From NCBI GenBank assembly GCA_023407575.1, contig JAEYLX010000051.1:62001-126000 (forward strand): a stretch of 64,000 bases of DNA. Direction: 5' to 3'. Positions within the stretch are counted from its first letter, which is position 1. Every line of letters begins with the position of its first letter. Positions 1 to 8,854 of the stretch are shown in pieces. The position numbers and the translations under genes are program-made. The notes below the pieces were generated by a model. That model saw only the letters and a list, made by a program, of their open reading frames with translations. It was not told the origin of the DNA and did not search any database. The stretch comes from Bacillota bacterium. Lineage in GTDB: Bacteria; Bacillota; Clostridia; Lachnospirales; Lachnospiraceae.

Positions 1-967
1 GTAGTTTACCAAACATTTTGCTAACATAATTGCGTATATAAGGTGATCTGGTCGCACCACCAATTAATATAACATTATCAAGATTCTCCTTTGAAAAAGA
101 GGTATCACGCATTGCTCTTTCAATTGGTCTAAGAAAACGATTTAACAGGGGCATACACAGCACTTCATATTCCGCTGGACTTACCTCAAGTTCCAGCTCT
201 TTTTCATGATATACCATATGTAGGCGTGCAGCTTTCTTTTGGGACAGGGCATATTTTTCCTGCTCAGCTTGTTTATAAAAAATAGATTGTTCCTCCAAGG
301 TAAGATTTTGAAGTGACAATCCTTTCTTATCCATAAAATACGTAATTAACACGTTTGTAAAATCTTCACCGCCCAAATAATTATCTCCTGCAATCGCATG
401 TACTTCCATTATACCATCAAACATTTCAAGAATTGATACATCAAAGGTGCCGCCACCAAGATCCAGTACCATGAATTTGCTCTCTTGTTCAGGGTCAGCC
501 AAGCCAAATGCAATAGCTGCCGCTGTTGGTTCGTTAATGAGTCGCTCAACTATAAAGCCTGCCAACTCTGCTGCTTTTTTGGTGGCATTGCGCTGCTTAT
601 CATTAAAATATGCCGGCACGCTGATAACAGCCCTTGTAACCTCTTTCCCTAAATAAACTTCTGCATCCTCTTTTAATGATTTTAGGACATAGGCAGATAA
701 TTCCTCCGGTCGAAAGCTATGCTCACCAAGTTGATAAATTTTATCTGTTCCCATCATACGTTTAAAACAGGAGACCGTACGCTCCGGCTTAGTAATTAGT
801 CGCTCCTTTGCCACTTCTCCGACTAATACCTCATTATTTTCATCAATGCTTATCACAGAAGGAGTTAAGTTTTTACCAAATACATTGGGTATAATTATTG
901 GTCCATCCTCCTGCCATATAGATACCAAACTATTTGTAGTCCCAAGATCAATCCCTACTATATTCAT
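1..967 (-). CDS. hscC: HscC-type Hsp70 chaperone, partial (C-terminus outside window)
   Basis: The minus-strand frame opens with ATG at 967 behind GGAGTT and runs off the left edge, giving about 322 residues of N-terminal Hsp70. It starts MNIVGIDLGTTNSLVS (phosphate-1 loop) and contains the phosphate-2 motif VLDLGGGTFDVS, INEPTAAAIAFG and the adenosine motif LIGGATRSP. The pattern (PNVFGKNLTPSVIS, CFKRMMG, SLKEDAE, AGDNYLGGEDF) resembles E. coli HscC more than DnaK, including the short, divergent nucleotide-binding domain. HscC proteins are ATP-dependent cytosolic chaperones with few known clients. No dnaJ or grpE lies on the visible side, which fits a specialised Hsp70 rather than the main DnaK. 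The substrate-binding domain lies beyond the window. Confidence 0.9.
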   Translation of the reverse strand, partial: MNIVGIDLGTTNSLVSIWQEDGPIIIPNVFGKNLTPSVISIDENNEVLVGEVAKERLITKPERTVSCFKRMMGTDKIYQLGEHSFRPEELSAYVLKSLKEDAEVYLGKEVTRAVISVPAYFNDKQRNATKKAAELAGFIVERLINEPTAAAIAFGLADPEQESKFMVLDLGGGTFDVSILEMFDGIMEVHAIAGDNYLGGEDFTNVLITYFMDKKGLSLQNLTLEEQSIFYKQAEQEKYALSQKKAARLHMVYHEKELELEVSPAEYEVLCMPLLNRFLRPIERAMRDTSFSKENLDNVILIGGATRSPYIRNYVSKMFGKL

Positions 968-1105
968 CTTAACTCCTCACCATTTTATTTTACATTTTTA
1001 TCATTATTTTACCATTTTTATTTATTTATCGCAATAATCTTAAGCCATGCTTTAGGTTTAATCTTTTAACCCTTTTATAAATAATTCCGTTGAATTGTTT
1101 TTTAT

Positions 1106-1167
1106 TTGACTTTATTAAATATATGTGTTACATTTTTGTTAATACATATTTACAGTATTGTAACACA
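1106..1167 (+). promoter_or_regulatory. Promoter and inverted-repeat operator candidate of the PaaX-like gene
   Basis: TTGACT (1106-1111) is followed after 16 bp by TTACAT (1128-1133), a plausible sigma-A promoter. A perfect 9-bp inverted repeat, TGTGTTACA (1124-1132) and TGTAACACA (1159-1167), overlaps the -10 and ends just before the ribosome binding site AAGGAG. This placement suits an autoregulatory operator, but binding by the neighbouring regulator is inference. Confidence 0.5.
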
Positions 1168-1179
1168 AGGAGATAATCT

Positions 1180-1995
1180 ATGTTTAAGGATAAGTATCCA
1201 CTTAAAGTTAGTTCTGCCATCATAGCTCCTATTGCCCAAAAGTTTTATTTTGGTGACTCAATGGACTTGCCATTCCCAACCTTAAAAGGTATGTATCGTC
1301 TGGCAGAGTATTGTAATATTCCAAAAACTTCAGTAAGAGCCACAATATCAAGAATGTGTAAAGGTTGCGAAATCGAGGCCTTTTCCGATGAGCATGGGGT
1401 AATACGCTATCGAATGTCAAAGATGATGACATTAATTTCAGAGCAGGCCTCCCACTTCGGCAGAAGCAACGGCTTTACTTTGGCTGTGTTTAATTTTAAG
1501 AAAGAGAATGATAAGGAACGGTACCGCGTTCGAGAAATTCTAAGTTCCTTTGGCTTCAAGAAACTAGCGCAGAATGTATATTTAAATATAAGAGTCGATT
1601 CCAAACAAATTATTAAAGAATTTTCTAAATGGGACCTACAGAACAATGTATACCTGTTTGACTGCGATAATATTACAGACAGCTCTATGATAGACCGCAT
1701 ATCAAAGTTATGGGAATTAAATCATTGGAATGCTCGGTTGAATGAATTCTATCAGGATTTAAAGACATACTTTGATTTTGACAGCATAAGTGATGAGGAG
1801 ATTTACCATCGATATAGTTACGGATATAGTGCGTTTTTTGTATACTTCTATGAAAGACTTCCCGCTTTACCAGCTTACTTTTTTGAACAAGATAATGAAG
1901 ATAATGGGTTAAAAAAGGTATTGTCACTTATGGAAACCACCTTGTCACAGTATGCCGATAAGATATGCAGCTATTATAAAGTAATTAATAATTAG
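1180..1995 (+). CDS. PaaX-like transcriptional regulator
   Basis: The product has 271 residues and starts at ATG 1180 after AAGGAG. The N-terminal ~90 residues look like a winged helix (KTSVRATISRMCKG, then a wing ending RYRMSK). The next domain has the PaaX-family pattern of an RYRVREILSSFGFKKLAQNVYL stretch (residues ~110-130), typical of the ferredoxin-like middle domain. PaaX proteins are GntR-like repressors of aromatic-acid catabolism that respond to acyl-CoA ligands, but many Firmicute homologues have unknown ligands. No phenylacetate genes are present. The next gene (16 bp downstream) is an EFR1 flavodoxin-ferredoxin and is probably cotranscribed. The family call is by pattern only. 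Confidence 0.6.
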   Translation: MFKDKYPLKVSSAIIAPIAQKFYFGDSMDLPFPTLKGMYRLAEYCNIPKTSVRATISRMCKGCEIEAFSDEHGVIRYRMSKMMTLISEQASHFGRSNGFTLAVFNFKKENDKERYRVREILSSFGFKKLAQNVYLNIRVDSKQIIKEFSKWDLQNNVYLFDCDNITDSSMIDRISKLWELNHWNARLNEFYQDLKTYFDFDSISDEEIYHRYSYGYSAFFVYFYERLPALPAYFFEQDNEDNGLKKVLSLMETTLSQYADKICSYYKVINN

Positions 1996-2011
1996 TTAAC
2001 AGGAGAAATTT

Positions 2012-2821
2012 ATGACCACCGAAATCTTTTATTTTTCAGGTACAGGTAATTCTTTGTACGTAGCAAGACAAATAGCACTTAACCTTCCAAATGTTAAACT
2101 AACCCCAATTATTAGCTCTTTGAATACAGATCATTATAAAACTAATGCAGATATTGTAGGCTTCCTATTTCCCTTGCATGCCTTCACAATGCCTGCTCCA
2201 GTAAAACTCTTTCTTCAAAGAATACTAATAAACCCATCCTCCTATCTATTTGCTGTTGCTACTAGAGGCGGTTCGCCTTGTAACGTATTTTTACATATTA
2301 ATAATCTCTTAAAGAAACAAGGTAAACAGCTGGATGCTCAGTTTTTCATTAACATGCCGAACAACTATCTCCCCGCATTTGATGTTGCAACTTCTAAGGA
2401 ATTGACTAAACTTGAGCATGAGACCGAGGAACAAATACAGTTAATAACTCATGTACTTCATAACAAACAACCCTATAAAGAAAAAGACCCCCATGGTTCC
2501 TTTTTAGAGGAGAACATTTTATTCCCCATTCTAACCCAAGTGTTTCATAAAACTGGTTACTTCAACACCCAAAACAACTTCTTTTCTAATGAGAGCTGTA
2601 CTGGTTGTGGTATCTGTGAGAAAGTTTGTCTATCTGGTAAAATAAAAATGAATGACAATCGTCCAGACTGGGATAAGAGTGTAAATTGCACCTATTGCTT
2701 TTCATGTATTCATTATTGTCCAGCTAAGGCAATTCAAATTAAAAAGTCCAAGACAGAATTAAAAGGTCGATATCATCATAAAACGGTTTGTTATAAAGAT
2801 ATTGCAGACCAAAAAGGATAA
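2012..2821 (+). CDS. EFR1-family flavodoxin/ferredoxin (FMN + two [4Fe-4S])
   Basis: The product has 269 residues. The N-terminus has a flavodoxin FMN-phosphate loop (YFSGTGNSLYVA, residues 7-18). The C-terminus has two bacterial ferredoxin motifs: Cys196/199/202/206 and Cys226/229/232/236, the latter followed by Pro. This order matches the EFR1 family common in clostridia. The protein would carry electrons between FMN and two [4Fe-4S] clusters in the cytosol, and its partner is unknown. The ribosome binding site is ACAGGAG. It lies 16 bp behind the PaaX-like gene, so expression is probably shared. The first cluster motif has Leu where Pro usually follows the fourth Cys, which is tolerated. 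Confidence 0.85.
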   Translation: MTTEIFYFSGTGNSLYVARQIALNLPNVKLTPIISSLNTDHYKTNADIVGFLFPLHAFTMPAPVKLFLQRILINPSSYLFAVATRGGSPCNVFLHINNLLKKQGKQLDAQFFINMPNNYLPAFDVATSKELTKLEHETEEQIQLITHVLHNKQPYKEKDPHGSFLEENILFPILTQVFHKTGYFNTQNNFFSNESCTGCGICEKVCLSGKIKMNDNRPDWDKSVNCTYCFSCIHYCPAKAIQIKKSKTELKGRYHHKTVCYKDIADQKG

Positions 2822-2823
2822 TA

Positions 2824-2864
2824 AAAATGTGCATTACACCGATTTCTGGTATAATGCACATTTT
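2824..2864. terminator. Bidirectional terminator between EFR1 and TetR genes
   Basis: A 17-bp stem with one mismatch (AAAATGTGCATTACACC against GGTATAATGCACATTTT) has a short loop and A/T-rich ends on both sides. It sits exactly between the convergent stops at 2821 and 2871. Confidence 0.8.
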
Positions 2865-2870
2865 GCTTAA

Positions 2871-3446
2871 TTACAAAAATACTTCCCTTAACGTCTGTTC
2901 TAATACCTTATCTATATAGTCCTTGTCTATCATGTCACCTGTGATCATAAGCCGATAGAAGATTGGTGCATAAATGATATCTATTACAAGTTCAATGTTG
3001 ATGTCTTTGTTTACTTGATTTCTGTCAATTCCACGCTCAAGAATCTGTCTTGTGATTAGTCTACGTGGCTGAAAATATCTTTTTTGATACTCTGATGCTA
3101 TGTTAGAATCAAACTGACCTTCTGCTATTAATTCTGTTACAATCTTTCCTTTGCTGCTGGTGAAAAATGCTGCTAAATTATTTACCTGTATGTATATGTC
3201 TTCCCTTGCTGACCCGGTGTCCGGTATCTGAAGGAGCATCTCAGAGGCATCAAAAAACCCATCTAATACAACTGCAGCTTTGTTTGGCCACCATTTATAA
3301 ATAGTTGCTTTACTTACCCCTGATTTAAGAGCAATTCCATCTACAGTAACGGCTTTAAACCCCAGCTCTAATAACATTTGATAAGCGGTACTTAATATTA
3401 GCTTTTTCGTTTCCTCACTACGAGGTCGCCCTACCTTTTTCACCAT
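2871..3446 (-). CDS. TetR/AcrR-family repressor of the divergent MFS pump
   Basis: The product has 191 residues and starts at ATG 3446 after GAGGTGAG. The N-terminal helix-turn-helix is typical of TetR (ILSTAYQMLLELGF, then VDGIALKSGVSKATIYKWW, residues ~17-54). The C-terminal domain is all-helical and ligand-binding by family. The gene faces an MFS transporter at 3631 whose promoter carries two palindromic copies of AAACG-N3-CGTTT, so the protein most likely represses the pump and perhaps itself until a drug or metabolite binds. The ligand cannot be read from the sequence. Confidence 0.85.
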   Translation of the reverse strand: MVKKVGRPRSEETKKLILSTAYQMLLELGFKAVTVDGIALKSGVSKATIYKWWPNKAAVVLDGFFDASEMLLQIPDTGSAREDIYIQVNNLAAFFTSSKGKIVTELIAEGQFDSNIASEYQKRYFQPRRLITRQILERGIDRNQVNKDINIELVIDIIYAPIFYRLMITGDMIDKDYIDKVLEQTLREVFL

Positions 3447-3555
3447 TTAAGCTCACCTCATCCCATTTTTAAATATTTATCGTAACTTAGGAGGTACTGA
3501 ACAGTTACAATTCTCTATTTGCTATTATACTGTAAAATTTATCAAAATAAAAGAG

Positions 3556-3614
3556 TTGACATTTCTAAACGCATCGTTTATTATTTGTATATAGTGAACG
3601 ATGCGTTTAGAAAT
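3556..3614 (+). promoter_or_regulatory. MFS promoter with two TetR operator copies
   Basis: TTGACA (3556-3561) and TATTAT (3579-3584) are separated by exactly 17 bp. The arms 3561-3578 and 3597-3614 are a perfect 18-bp inverted repeat. Each arm is itself a palindrome around AAACGCATCGTTT or GAACGATGCGTTT. One copy fills the -35/-10 spacer and the other lies just downstream of the -10, the classic arrangement for TetR repression. Confidence 0.8.
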
Positions 3615-3630
3615 TAAAGGAGATTATATT

Positions 3631-4854
3631 ATGAAATCTAATTCACCAAAAGCAGTTAAATCCCTATCATTGCTTGTTCTTTTATTATCCACTTTCTGTG
3701 GTATTATAGTTGCTAATCTCTATTATGCCCAGCCACTTGTCCGTATGATTAGTGCTGATATAGGAATTTCTTCTGGTACTGCTGGTTTTATTGTTACATT
3801 AACACAACTTGGCTACGCCGCAGGACTGTTATTCTTAGTGCCCCTCAGCGACCTCTTTGAAAATATAAAGCTAGTAAGTATTATATTACTAATTGCAGTT
3901 CTAGGTCTGCTAACTGCTGCCTTTTCTACAAATGCTTTTATATTCCTGTTTGCAGCATTTATTATAGGAGTTGGCGCTGTAGCTACACAGATATTGGTTC
4001 CTTATTCATCTTTTCTTTTTCCCCCAGAACAAAGAGGTCAGATGGTCGGCAAAGTTATGAGTGGCGTTCTTTTAGGAATTATGCTCGCTAGGCCAATTTC
4101 CAGTATGGTTGCAGATCTATGGGGCTGGAGAAGTATTTTTATTATATCAGCCGTTGTTACTGGAAGCTTAATTCTCTTATTAGGAAGGCTTTTCCCTATA
4201 AGAAAACCCCAGTCAGAAGAATCCTATCCAATTATGATAAAGTCCCTCTGGTATCACATTTGTCATACAACGATTTTAAGAAGGCGTGCGCTTTATCAAG
4301 CTTGTCTCTTTGGAAGCTTTAGTCTCTTTTGGACAGTAGTTCCCATGTGGTTAACACAACACTATCATTTTACTCAAAGAGGCGTTGCAATCTTTGCACT
4401 TGTAGGTGTAACTGGCGCTGTGGCAGCACCTATTGCAGGTCGCTTGGCTGATTTAGGTTGGTCAAAAGTACTAACAGGAATTGCATTTGTAATTGCTTCT
4501 CTCGCTTATGCTTCTACCCTATTATTTGAAAATAAGCAAGCTATTTCACTTACTATATTAATGGTTGCTGCCATTTTGCTTGATATGTGCGTTTCTGGTA
4601 ATTTAGTGCTTGGTCAGCAGGCAATCTACACCCTGGGTGATAAAATTAGAGGTCGTGTTAACGGTCTTTTTATGGCTGTTTTCTTTCTGGGCGGTGCAGT
4701 TGGCTCTTCCGTTGGTGGTTGGGCTTATTCCACAGGTGGTTGGAAAGCTGCTGTGGCAATTGGTATTACTTTACCTCTCCTTGCCTTTGCATATTATCTT
4801 ACAGAAGGAAAACCGGCTACTCAATCTAGTCAACCATTGACCAAAGAAGTCTGA
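3631..4854 (+). CDS. MFS transporter (DHA1-type efflux pump)
   Basis: The product has 407 residues from ATG 3631 (MKSNSPKAVK). An in-frame ATG exists at 3601, but it lies inside the operator, while 3631 has AAAGGAG 9 bases upstream. About 12 hydrophobic segments alternate with short loops. The loop after helix 2 has the MFS motif-A-like LVPLSDLFENIK, and the second half has GRLADLGWSK. The start CGIIVANLYYAQPL is typical of the YgaY/inner-membrane MFS group. It would export a small compound using the proton gradient. A TetR gene is divergent, and the shared region holds a double operator. The substrate is unknown. Confidence 0.88.
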   Translation: MKSNSPKAVKSLSLLVLLLSTFCGIIVANLYYAQPLVRMISADIGISSGTAGFIVTLTQLGYAAGLLFLVPLSDLFENIKLVSIILLIAVLGLLTAAFSTNAFIFLFAAFIIGVGAVATQILVPYSSFLFPPEQRGQMVGKVMSGVLLGIMLARPISSMVADLWGWRSIFIISAVVTGSLILLLGRLFPIRKPQSEESYPIMIKSLWYHICHTTILRRRALYQACLFGSFSLFWTVVPMWLTQHYHFTQRGVAIFALVGVTGAVAAPIAGRLADLGWSKVLTGIAFVIASLAYASTLLFENKQAISLTILMVAAILLDMCVSGNLVLGQQAIYTLGDKIRGRVNGLFMAVFFLGGAVGSSVGGWAYSTGGWKAAVAIGITLPLLAFAYYLTEGKPATQSSQPLTKEV

Positions 4855-4945
4855 TTGATTTATTCTCTGAATATGTTATCATGAAATGGATAGATTATTG
4901 CTATATCTAGTGCTAGTGAGAATTATGAAGATTGGAGAATGTCAT

Positions 4946-5164
4946 ATGGATAATACGGATTTACAGTCAGAAATAATAGATAAAATGACAAAGGTGTGTA
5001 TCTGCAAAGGAATACCCAGATCAACAATGAGAAAGGTAATCAGAGAAGGTGCCCATACGCTTGAGGAGGTAAGAAAAGCAACTGGAGCAGGTTCAGGTCC
5101 CTGCGGTGGCAGACGCTGTACTCCTAGGATTTTAGCTCTGTTAGAAGAAATGAAGGAAAATTAA
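4946..5164 (+). CDS. BFD-like [2Fe-2S]-binding protein
   Basis: The product has 72 residues if it starts at ATG 4946 (MDNTDLQSE), which has GGAG 8-9 bases upstream. Upstream ATGs at 4886 and 4925 lack a good site. It carries the Fer2_BFD pattern: CICKG near residue 18 and GSGPCGGRRC near residue 55, giving the Cys-X-Cys plus Cys-X4-Cys ligand set. Bacterioferritin-associated ferredoxins and related domains bind a [2Fe-2S] cluster and pass electrons. As a stand-alone small protein in a clostridium its partner is unknown. It follows the MFS gene by 91 bp and may be its own unit. Confidence 0.85.
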   Translation: MDNTDLQSEIIDKMTKVCICKGIPRSTMRKVIREGAHTLEEVRKATGAGSGPCGGRRCTPRILALLEEMKEN

Positions 5165-5267
5165 TTTATTTTGATTATACTATCTTCCATTTATATTTAG
5201 GATGATTAGATTCTATGTAACACAAGACTTCCTTTTTAAAGGTATCATAAATATCAAACTCAAAAGA

Positions 5268-5347
5268 AGACTATAATTATGAACTCCCCTATAAGTTTGA
5301 CCCAAAAATCTAACATATAGGGTAATATCATTTTTATAGTCTTTTTA
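5268..5347. terminator. Two-tier hairpin between convergent genes
   Basis: The outer arms AGACTATAA (5268-5276) and TTATAGTCT (5334-5342) and inner arms CCCTATA and TATAGGG pair, followed by TTTTTATTTT on the plus strand. It lies between the BFD gene and the convergent membrane protein gene. The intervening 205 bp shows nothing else. Confidence 0.55.
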
Positions 5348-5369
5348 TTTTACATATTATGCTCAAATG

Positions 5370-5882
5370 TTATATAGCTACAATCTTAGAACTTTTAATT
5401 TTATATTTTTTATATATATAACCTGCAGTAAATAAAATTATCATTAGTACCAGTCCTAAAATCTGTATTGCATTAAGCGTTACCATACCAATATGGGTTT
5501 TATCCGGTTCAAATAAATATGCTAGATGTGTCACAAAAACACCTACATTAGAACTAAAAAAGAGAGAACTCGATGCTAAAAAGGAATTACGCAAATTGGC
5601 GGAAGTATAATTAAATTGCCAAAAATATATACCCAAACATATTATTCCCATATAATTTCCCAATATTATAGAAACTAAGATCTTAATATTACTTTGTGCA
5701 AACTTTCCTCCAACCCAAAACCAAAAATATGCCACTAGAATAGGAATACCATACCAAATAATAAGATTAATAATAGGAATACGTAATAGCTGTAATAACA
5801 ATGGTCGATAAATTAAATTATGCAGATACCCTATTATCAAAGGTGTAAAAGCAAAAATAAGTAGATAGATTTTTTTTGACAC
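5370..5882 (-). CDS. Hypothetical integral membrane protein
   Basis: The product has 170 residues from a GTG start behind GGGGGGACTAA. It has about five hydrophobic segments (residues ~3-22, 36-57, 67-89, 100-118, 135-158) and a basic C-terminus (YKKYKIKSSK). I recognise no family motif. It stands alone between a convergent neighbour and an ABC exporter operon transcribed the same way, separated from the latter by a terminator. Function cannot be assigned. Confidence 0.6.
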   Translation of the reverse strand: MSKKIYLLIFAFTPLIIGYLHNLIYRPLLLQLLRIPIINLIIWYGIPILVAYFWFWVGGKFAQSNIKILVSIILGNYMGIICLGIYFWQFNYTSANLRNSFLASSSLFFSSNVGVFVTHLAYLFEPDKTHIGMVTLNAIQILGLVLMIILFTAGYIYKKYKIKSSKIVAI

Positions 5883-6040
5883 TTAGTCCCCCCACTAGAC
5901 AATTAATAATGTAGTTGTAACAACCCCCGACTTAACTACGTTAATATTATATGTCAGATTTATTGTTAACGCTATTCTTATTTTACATAATTTGTTCAAT
6001 TAATAATACCCTGCAATCTCCTTTAAAGCTGTAGTTCATA

Positions 6041-6080
6041 AAAATAACACATGTTTTAAGTGCATTACATGTGTTATTTT
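6041..6080 (-). terminator. Terminator of the ABC exporter operon
   Basis: A perfect 14-bp stem, AAAATAACACATGT (6041-6054) and ACATGTGTTATTTT (6067-6080), ends in a T run on the minus strand. It lies 60 bp after the last permease gene. Confidence 0.8.
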
Positions 6081-6141
6081 ATACTAATAGCTTTATAACT
6101 AATCATAGCTCTTTATTGAGAAAAACTCCTTTTTTAGACTC

Positions 6142-6936
6142 CTATATATTCATATCTCTTTTTTGATAGAAGTAATAGGTCAAAATCGAAAATCCAGCAA
6201 TTAATATAATAGACAGAATCGTAATGACAATGCTTATTTCGCTGTTATTTACCAACTTAACTAGGTTAAAATAATTAAAAGGAGATAATACGTTTAAAAA
6301 ATCCAGGTGCTCCACCAATTCAGTTAATTTAGATATAACATACCCTATTAGCATTATATTAATAGCAATAGCACCTGCCTTTTTTGATTTTCTCATAAAA
6401 GCTGCAAGCACTGTTCCTAAGGATAAATAAATTAACTGCACAAGGAACATTGACACATGCAGGAGCAAAATCTCCCCAGTAATCTCTTCCTTTGCATTAA
6501 ATGTGGATACTATTGCAATGGAAGAAAGTAAGGATACAATATTAATTATTACTACATTTACCAAAGCCGCTGATAGTTTTGCTGTAATAATAACTTTTCT
6601 TGAAATAGGCTTTGCAATCAAAAACTCTGTGGTCTTATCCCTCTCTTCTTTTGCAATTATTCCGCTTCCTAACAGTACCGCATGAATTGCTACAGTAATC
6701 TGAATATACGGGAATAAAAATGCATAAAATCCACTTATTTTTGTAACTTCAAAGCTACCAAGTCCCAACAACACCTTCATGGTATGTGGTAATTTGTCAA
6801 AAACTTCTGTGCTGGCTCCCCCCGAAGAATATGCAGTATACTTACCCATACCGCTTACTACTAATAAAATCATACACACGCTCCATATGATTAGGGCTTT
6901 TCGATTCGTCTTTAATTCTTTTATAAAAACATTCAT
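6142..6936 (-). CDS. ABC-2 type transporter permease (second subunit)
   Basis: The product has 264 residues, starting ATG 6936 after GAAGGAGGAGA. Six hydrophobic segments are visible (~17-35, 75-95, 115-140, 150-172, 180-200, 235-255). The conserved RDKTTEFLIAKPISRKVI stretch after helix 2 is typical of ABC-2 permeases of the BcrB/NatB type. It is paralogous to the upstream permease, which has ERTADFLLVKPVSRTAI at the same point. With the ATPase it would form a heterodimeric exporter, probably for a peptide, lipid or drug. It is the last gene of the TetR-ATPase-permease-permease block. Confidence 0.85.
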   Translation of the reverse strand: MNVFIKELKTNRKALIIWSVCMILLVVSGMGKYTAYSSGGASTEVFDKLPHTMKVLLGLGSFEVTKISGFYAFLFPYIQITVAIHAVLLGSGIIAKEERDKTTEFLIAKPISRKVIITAKLSAALVNVVIINIVSLLSSIAIVSTFNAKEEITGEILLLHVSMFLVQLIYLSLGTVLAAFMRKSKKAGAIAINIMLIGYVISKLTELVEHLDFLNVLSPFNYFNLVKLVNNSEISIVITILSIILIAGFSILTYYFYQKRDMNI

Positions 6937-7026
6937 GATCGGATCTCCTCCTTAAATCTTCCCTATTATGACTATGCAAGCCTAATTCCTTCCTAGCTCA
7001 TAATGGTATCAGCTTCTTTCAATGCT

Positions 7027-7830
7027 TTAGCTTACGGCATGGATATCTTTTCTATTATATATAACATAGCTTACGGCTATAGAAACAACCACTATGATTG
7101 CACCTGCAACCAAATAAAACGCTTCATAGCTAGTATTTTGAATAATGTAATAGATATCAAAATATTTAAAAGGTGACAGAATGCGCTCCAATTTATTGCT
7201 GCTATCGGTTACAAGAATGGTACCGATAAAATAAAATCCAAATACAAAGCCAAGTGAAATTGGAAGTACATTCTTAATCTTTTTAAAGAATACTGATACA
7301 ACCATGCCAATAGCAATGAATATTATTTGAACAAACAGCATGCTAAGATTAATCATAAGGAAGGTTTTTAAACTAAAGCCTTCTGCTGTAGCAAGGTTAG
7401 CCATAACTGTTGATACAATAATAAAGATAACATTCGTAATTGCTAGTGCTGTACAGGCCGCCAATAGTTTCGCACTTACAATAGCAGTACGTGACACCGG
7501 CTTAACAAGGAGAAAATCGGCTGTTCGCTCTCTGGATTCCTTGGATAGAATGGACACACCCAAATTCATGGCCTGGATAGCTCCGCAAAGAACTATAAAG
7601 GTAAATATCATGGAGTAAAAACCTAATAAGGATGTAATGTAATCTAAATTAATTCCAAGCATGTCACGTATCGCTTCCGGGTACTCACCTAGCAGTTTCT
7701 TAAAATCTTCTGCATCCTTCGCCATGCTGGGATATATGGAGAGATAAAGCGCTGCTAATGCAAGCATACTTAAGGTCCACGTAATAATTGACTTTCTAAG
7801 AGATTTCAGTTCATACAAGAACATATTCAT
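7027..7830 (-). CDS. ABC-2 type transporter permease (first subunit)
   Basis: The product has 267 residues if it begins at ATG 7830 (MNMFLYELKS), four bases after the ATPase stop, with AAGGAGG inside the last ATPase codons. A longer in-frame version from 7890 would overlap the ATPase and lacks support. Six hydrophobic segments and the motif ERTADFLLVKPVSRTAI (after the second) mark an ABC-2 permease. It is translationally coupled to the ATPase and followed by a paralogous permease, so the exporter probably uses two different membrane subunits. Confidence 0.88.
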   Translation of the reverse strand: MNMFLYELKSLRKSIITWTLSMLALAALYLSIYPSMAKDAEDFKKLLGEYPEAIRDMLGINLDYITSLLGFYSMIFTFIVLCGAIQAMNLGVSILSKESRERTADFLLVKPVSRTAIVSAKLLAACTALAITNVIFIIVSTVMANLATAEGFSLKTFLMINLSMLFVQIIFIAIGMVVSVFFKKIKNVLPISLGFVFGFYFIGTILVTDSSNKLERILSPFKYFDIYYIIQNTSYEAFYLVAGAIIVVVSIAVSYVIYNRKDIHAVS

Positions 7831-7834
7831 AGCT

Positions 7835-8716
7835 TTAGTCCTCCTTAGCATAGTAATGCATGAATATTTCCTCAAGATCCGGCTCTTCAATAGAAATATT
7901 ACGAAGCTCTATCTCACTAATCTTTCTCATTATTGTATTAATATTACCTTTAAAGATAAAATGAGCTGTATTGTTCTTTATTTCAAAACTACTAACACCA
8001 TTAATATTAAATACTTCTTTATTGATTCCGTATTTCGATTCTATGCTAAATCTCTTATAGCTATTTTCCTGGAGGGAGCTCATCTTTTCCGTTTTAATGA
8101 TTTTCCCTTCTTTTATGAAAGCAACTCGACTACACATTTTCTGAACCTCACTAAGAATATGAGACGAGAAGAATATGGTAGCTCCCTTTTTATTTTCCTG
8201 CGCGATTAGATCAAAAAACTTCTGCTGCATTAATGGATCCAAACCACTGGTGGGCTCATCCAGAATAATTAATTTTGGCTCATGTAATAGACCTTGAACA
8301 ATGCCGACTTTCTTCTTATTACCAAAGGAAAGGTCATCAATTTTCTTTTTTAAATCCAGGTCCATAATCTCAGCAAGCTCTTTAATTCTTTTTGTGCAAT
8401 CCTTCTTATAAAAGCTTGCTGAATATTTCAATAGGTCCATGACCCTCATATTATCGTAATAGAATACTTCTGAAGGCAGATATCCAAGTTCTTTTCTCAC
8501 CTCTGGATTTGCTGTACAGCTCTTTCCAAAAATAGTTGCTGTACCACTGGTAGGATATATTAGCCCTAATAAAGTTCGAATCGTAGTGGACTTACCTGCA
8601 CCGTTAGGACCAATGAAACCAAATACCTCTCCTTCTTCTATATTAAGATTAACATCTACAACACCTCTTGAGCCTCTGTAATCCTTTGTCAGATTTTTTA
8701 TTTCAATAACACTCAT
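7835..8716 (-). CDS. ABC transporter ATP-binding protein
   Basis: The product has 293 residues from ATG 8716 (MSVIEIKNLTKDY). GGAGG sits 8 bases upstream, inside the first codons of a longer frame starting at 8731. Motifs in order are Walker A GPNGAGKST (~residue 38), Q-loop/YLPSE region, signature LSFGNKKKVGIVQGL (~134, with FGN for the usual GGQ), Walker B LIILDEPTSGLDP and switch histidine SSHILSE. The C-terminal ~70 residues are an extension ending EEPDLEEIFMHYYAKED, typical of BcrA-type exporter ATPases. It powers the two permeases encoded next and is probably repressed by the TetR protein upstream. Confidence 0.93.
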   Translation of the reverse strand: MSVIEIKNLTKDYRGSRGVVDVNLNIEEGEVFGFIGPNGAGKSTTIRTLLGLIYPTSGTATIFGKSCTANPEVRKELGYLPSEVFYYDNMRVMDLLKYSASFYKKDCTKRIKELAEIMDLDLKKKIDDLSFGNKKKVGIVQGLLHEPKLIILDEPTSGLDPLMQQKFFDLIAQENKKGATIFFSSHILSEVQKMCSRVAFIKEGKIIKTEKMSSLQENSYKRFSIESKYGINKEVFNINGVSSFEIKNNTAHFIFKGNINTIMRKISEIELRNISIEEPDLEEIFMHYYAKED

Positions 8717-8854
8717 ACCGTTATCCTCCATTGATTAATATGAATTAGATAATTGCAACACAAGGGAACTGTATGCATTGTATCAGTATCCTATACTGTT
8801 TGTTAGTCATACAATTATATAATAAACTGTTTTGTAATTATCTATTTCTTCTTG

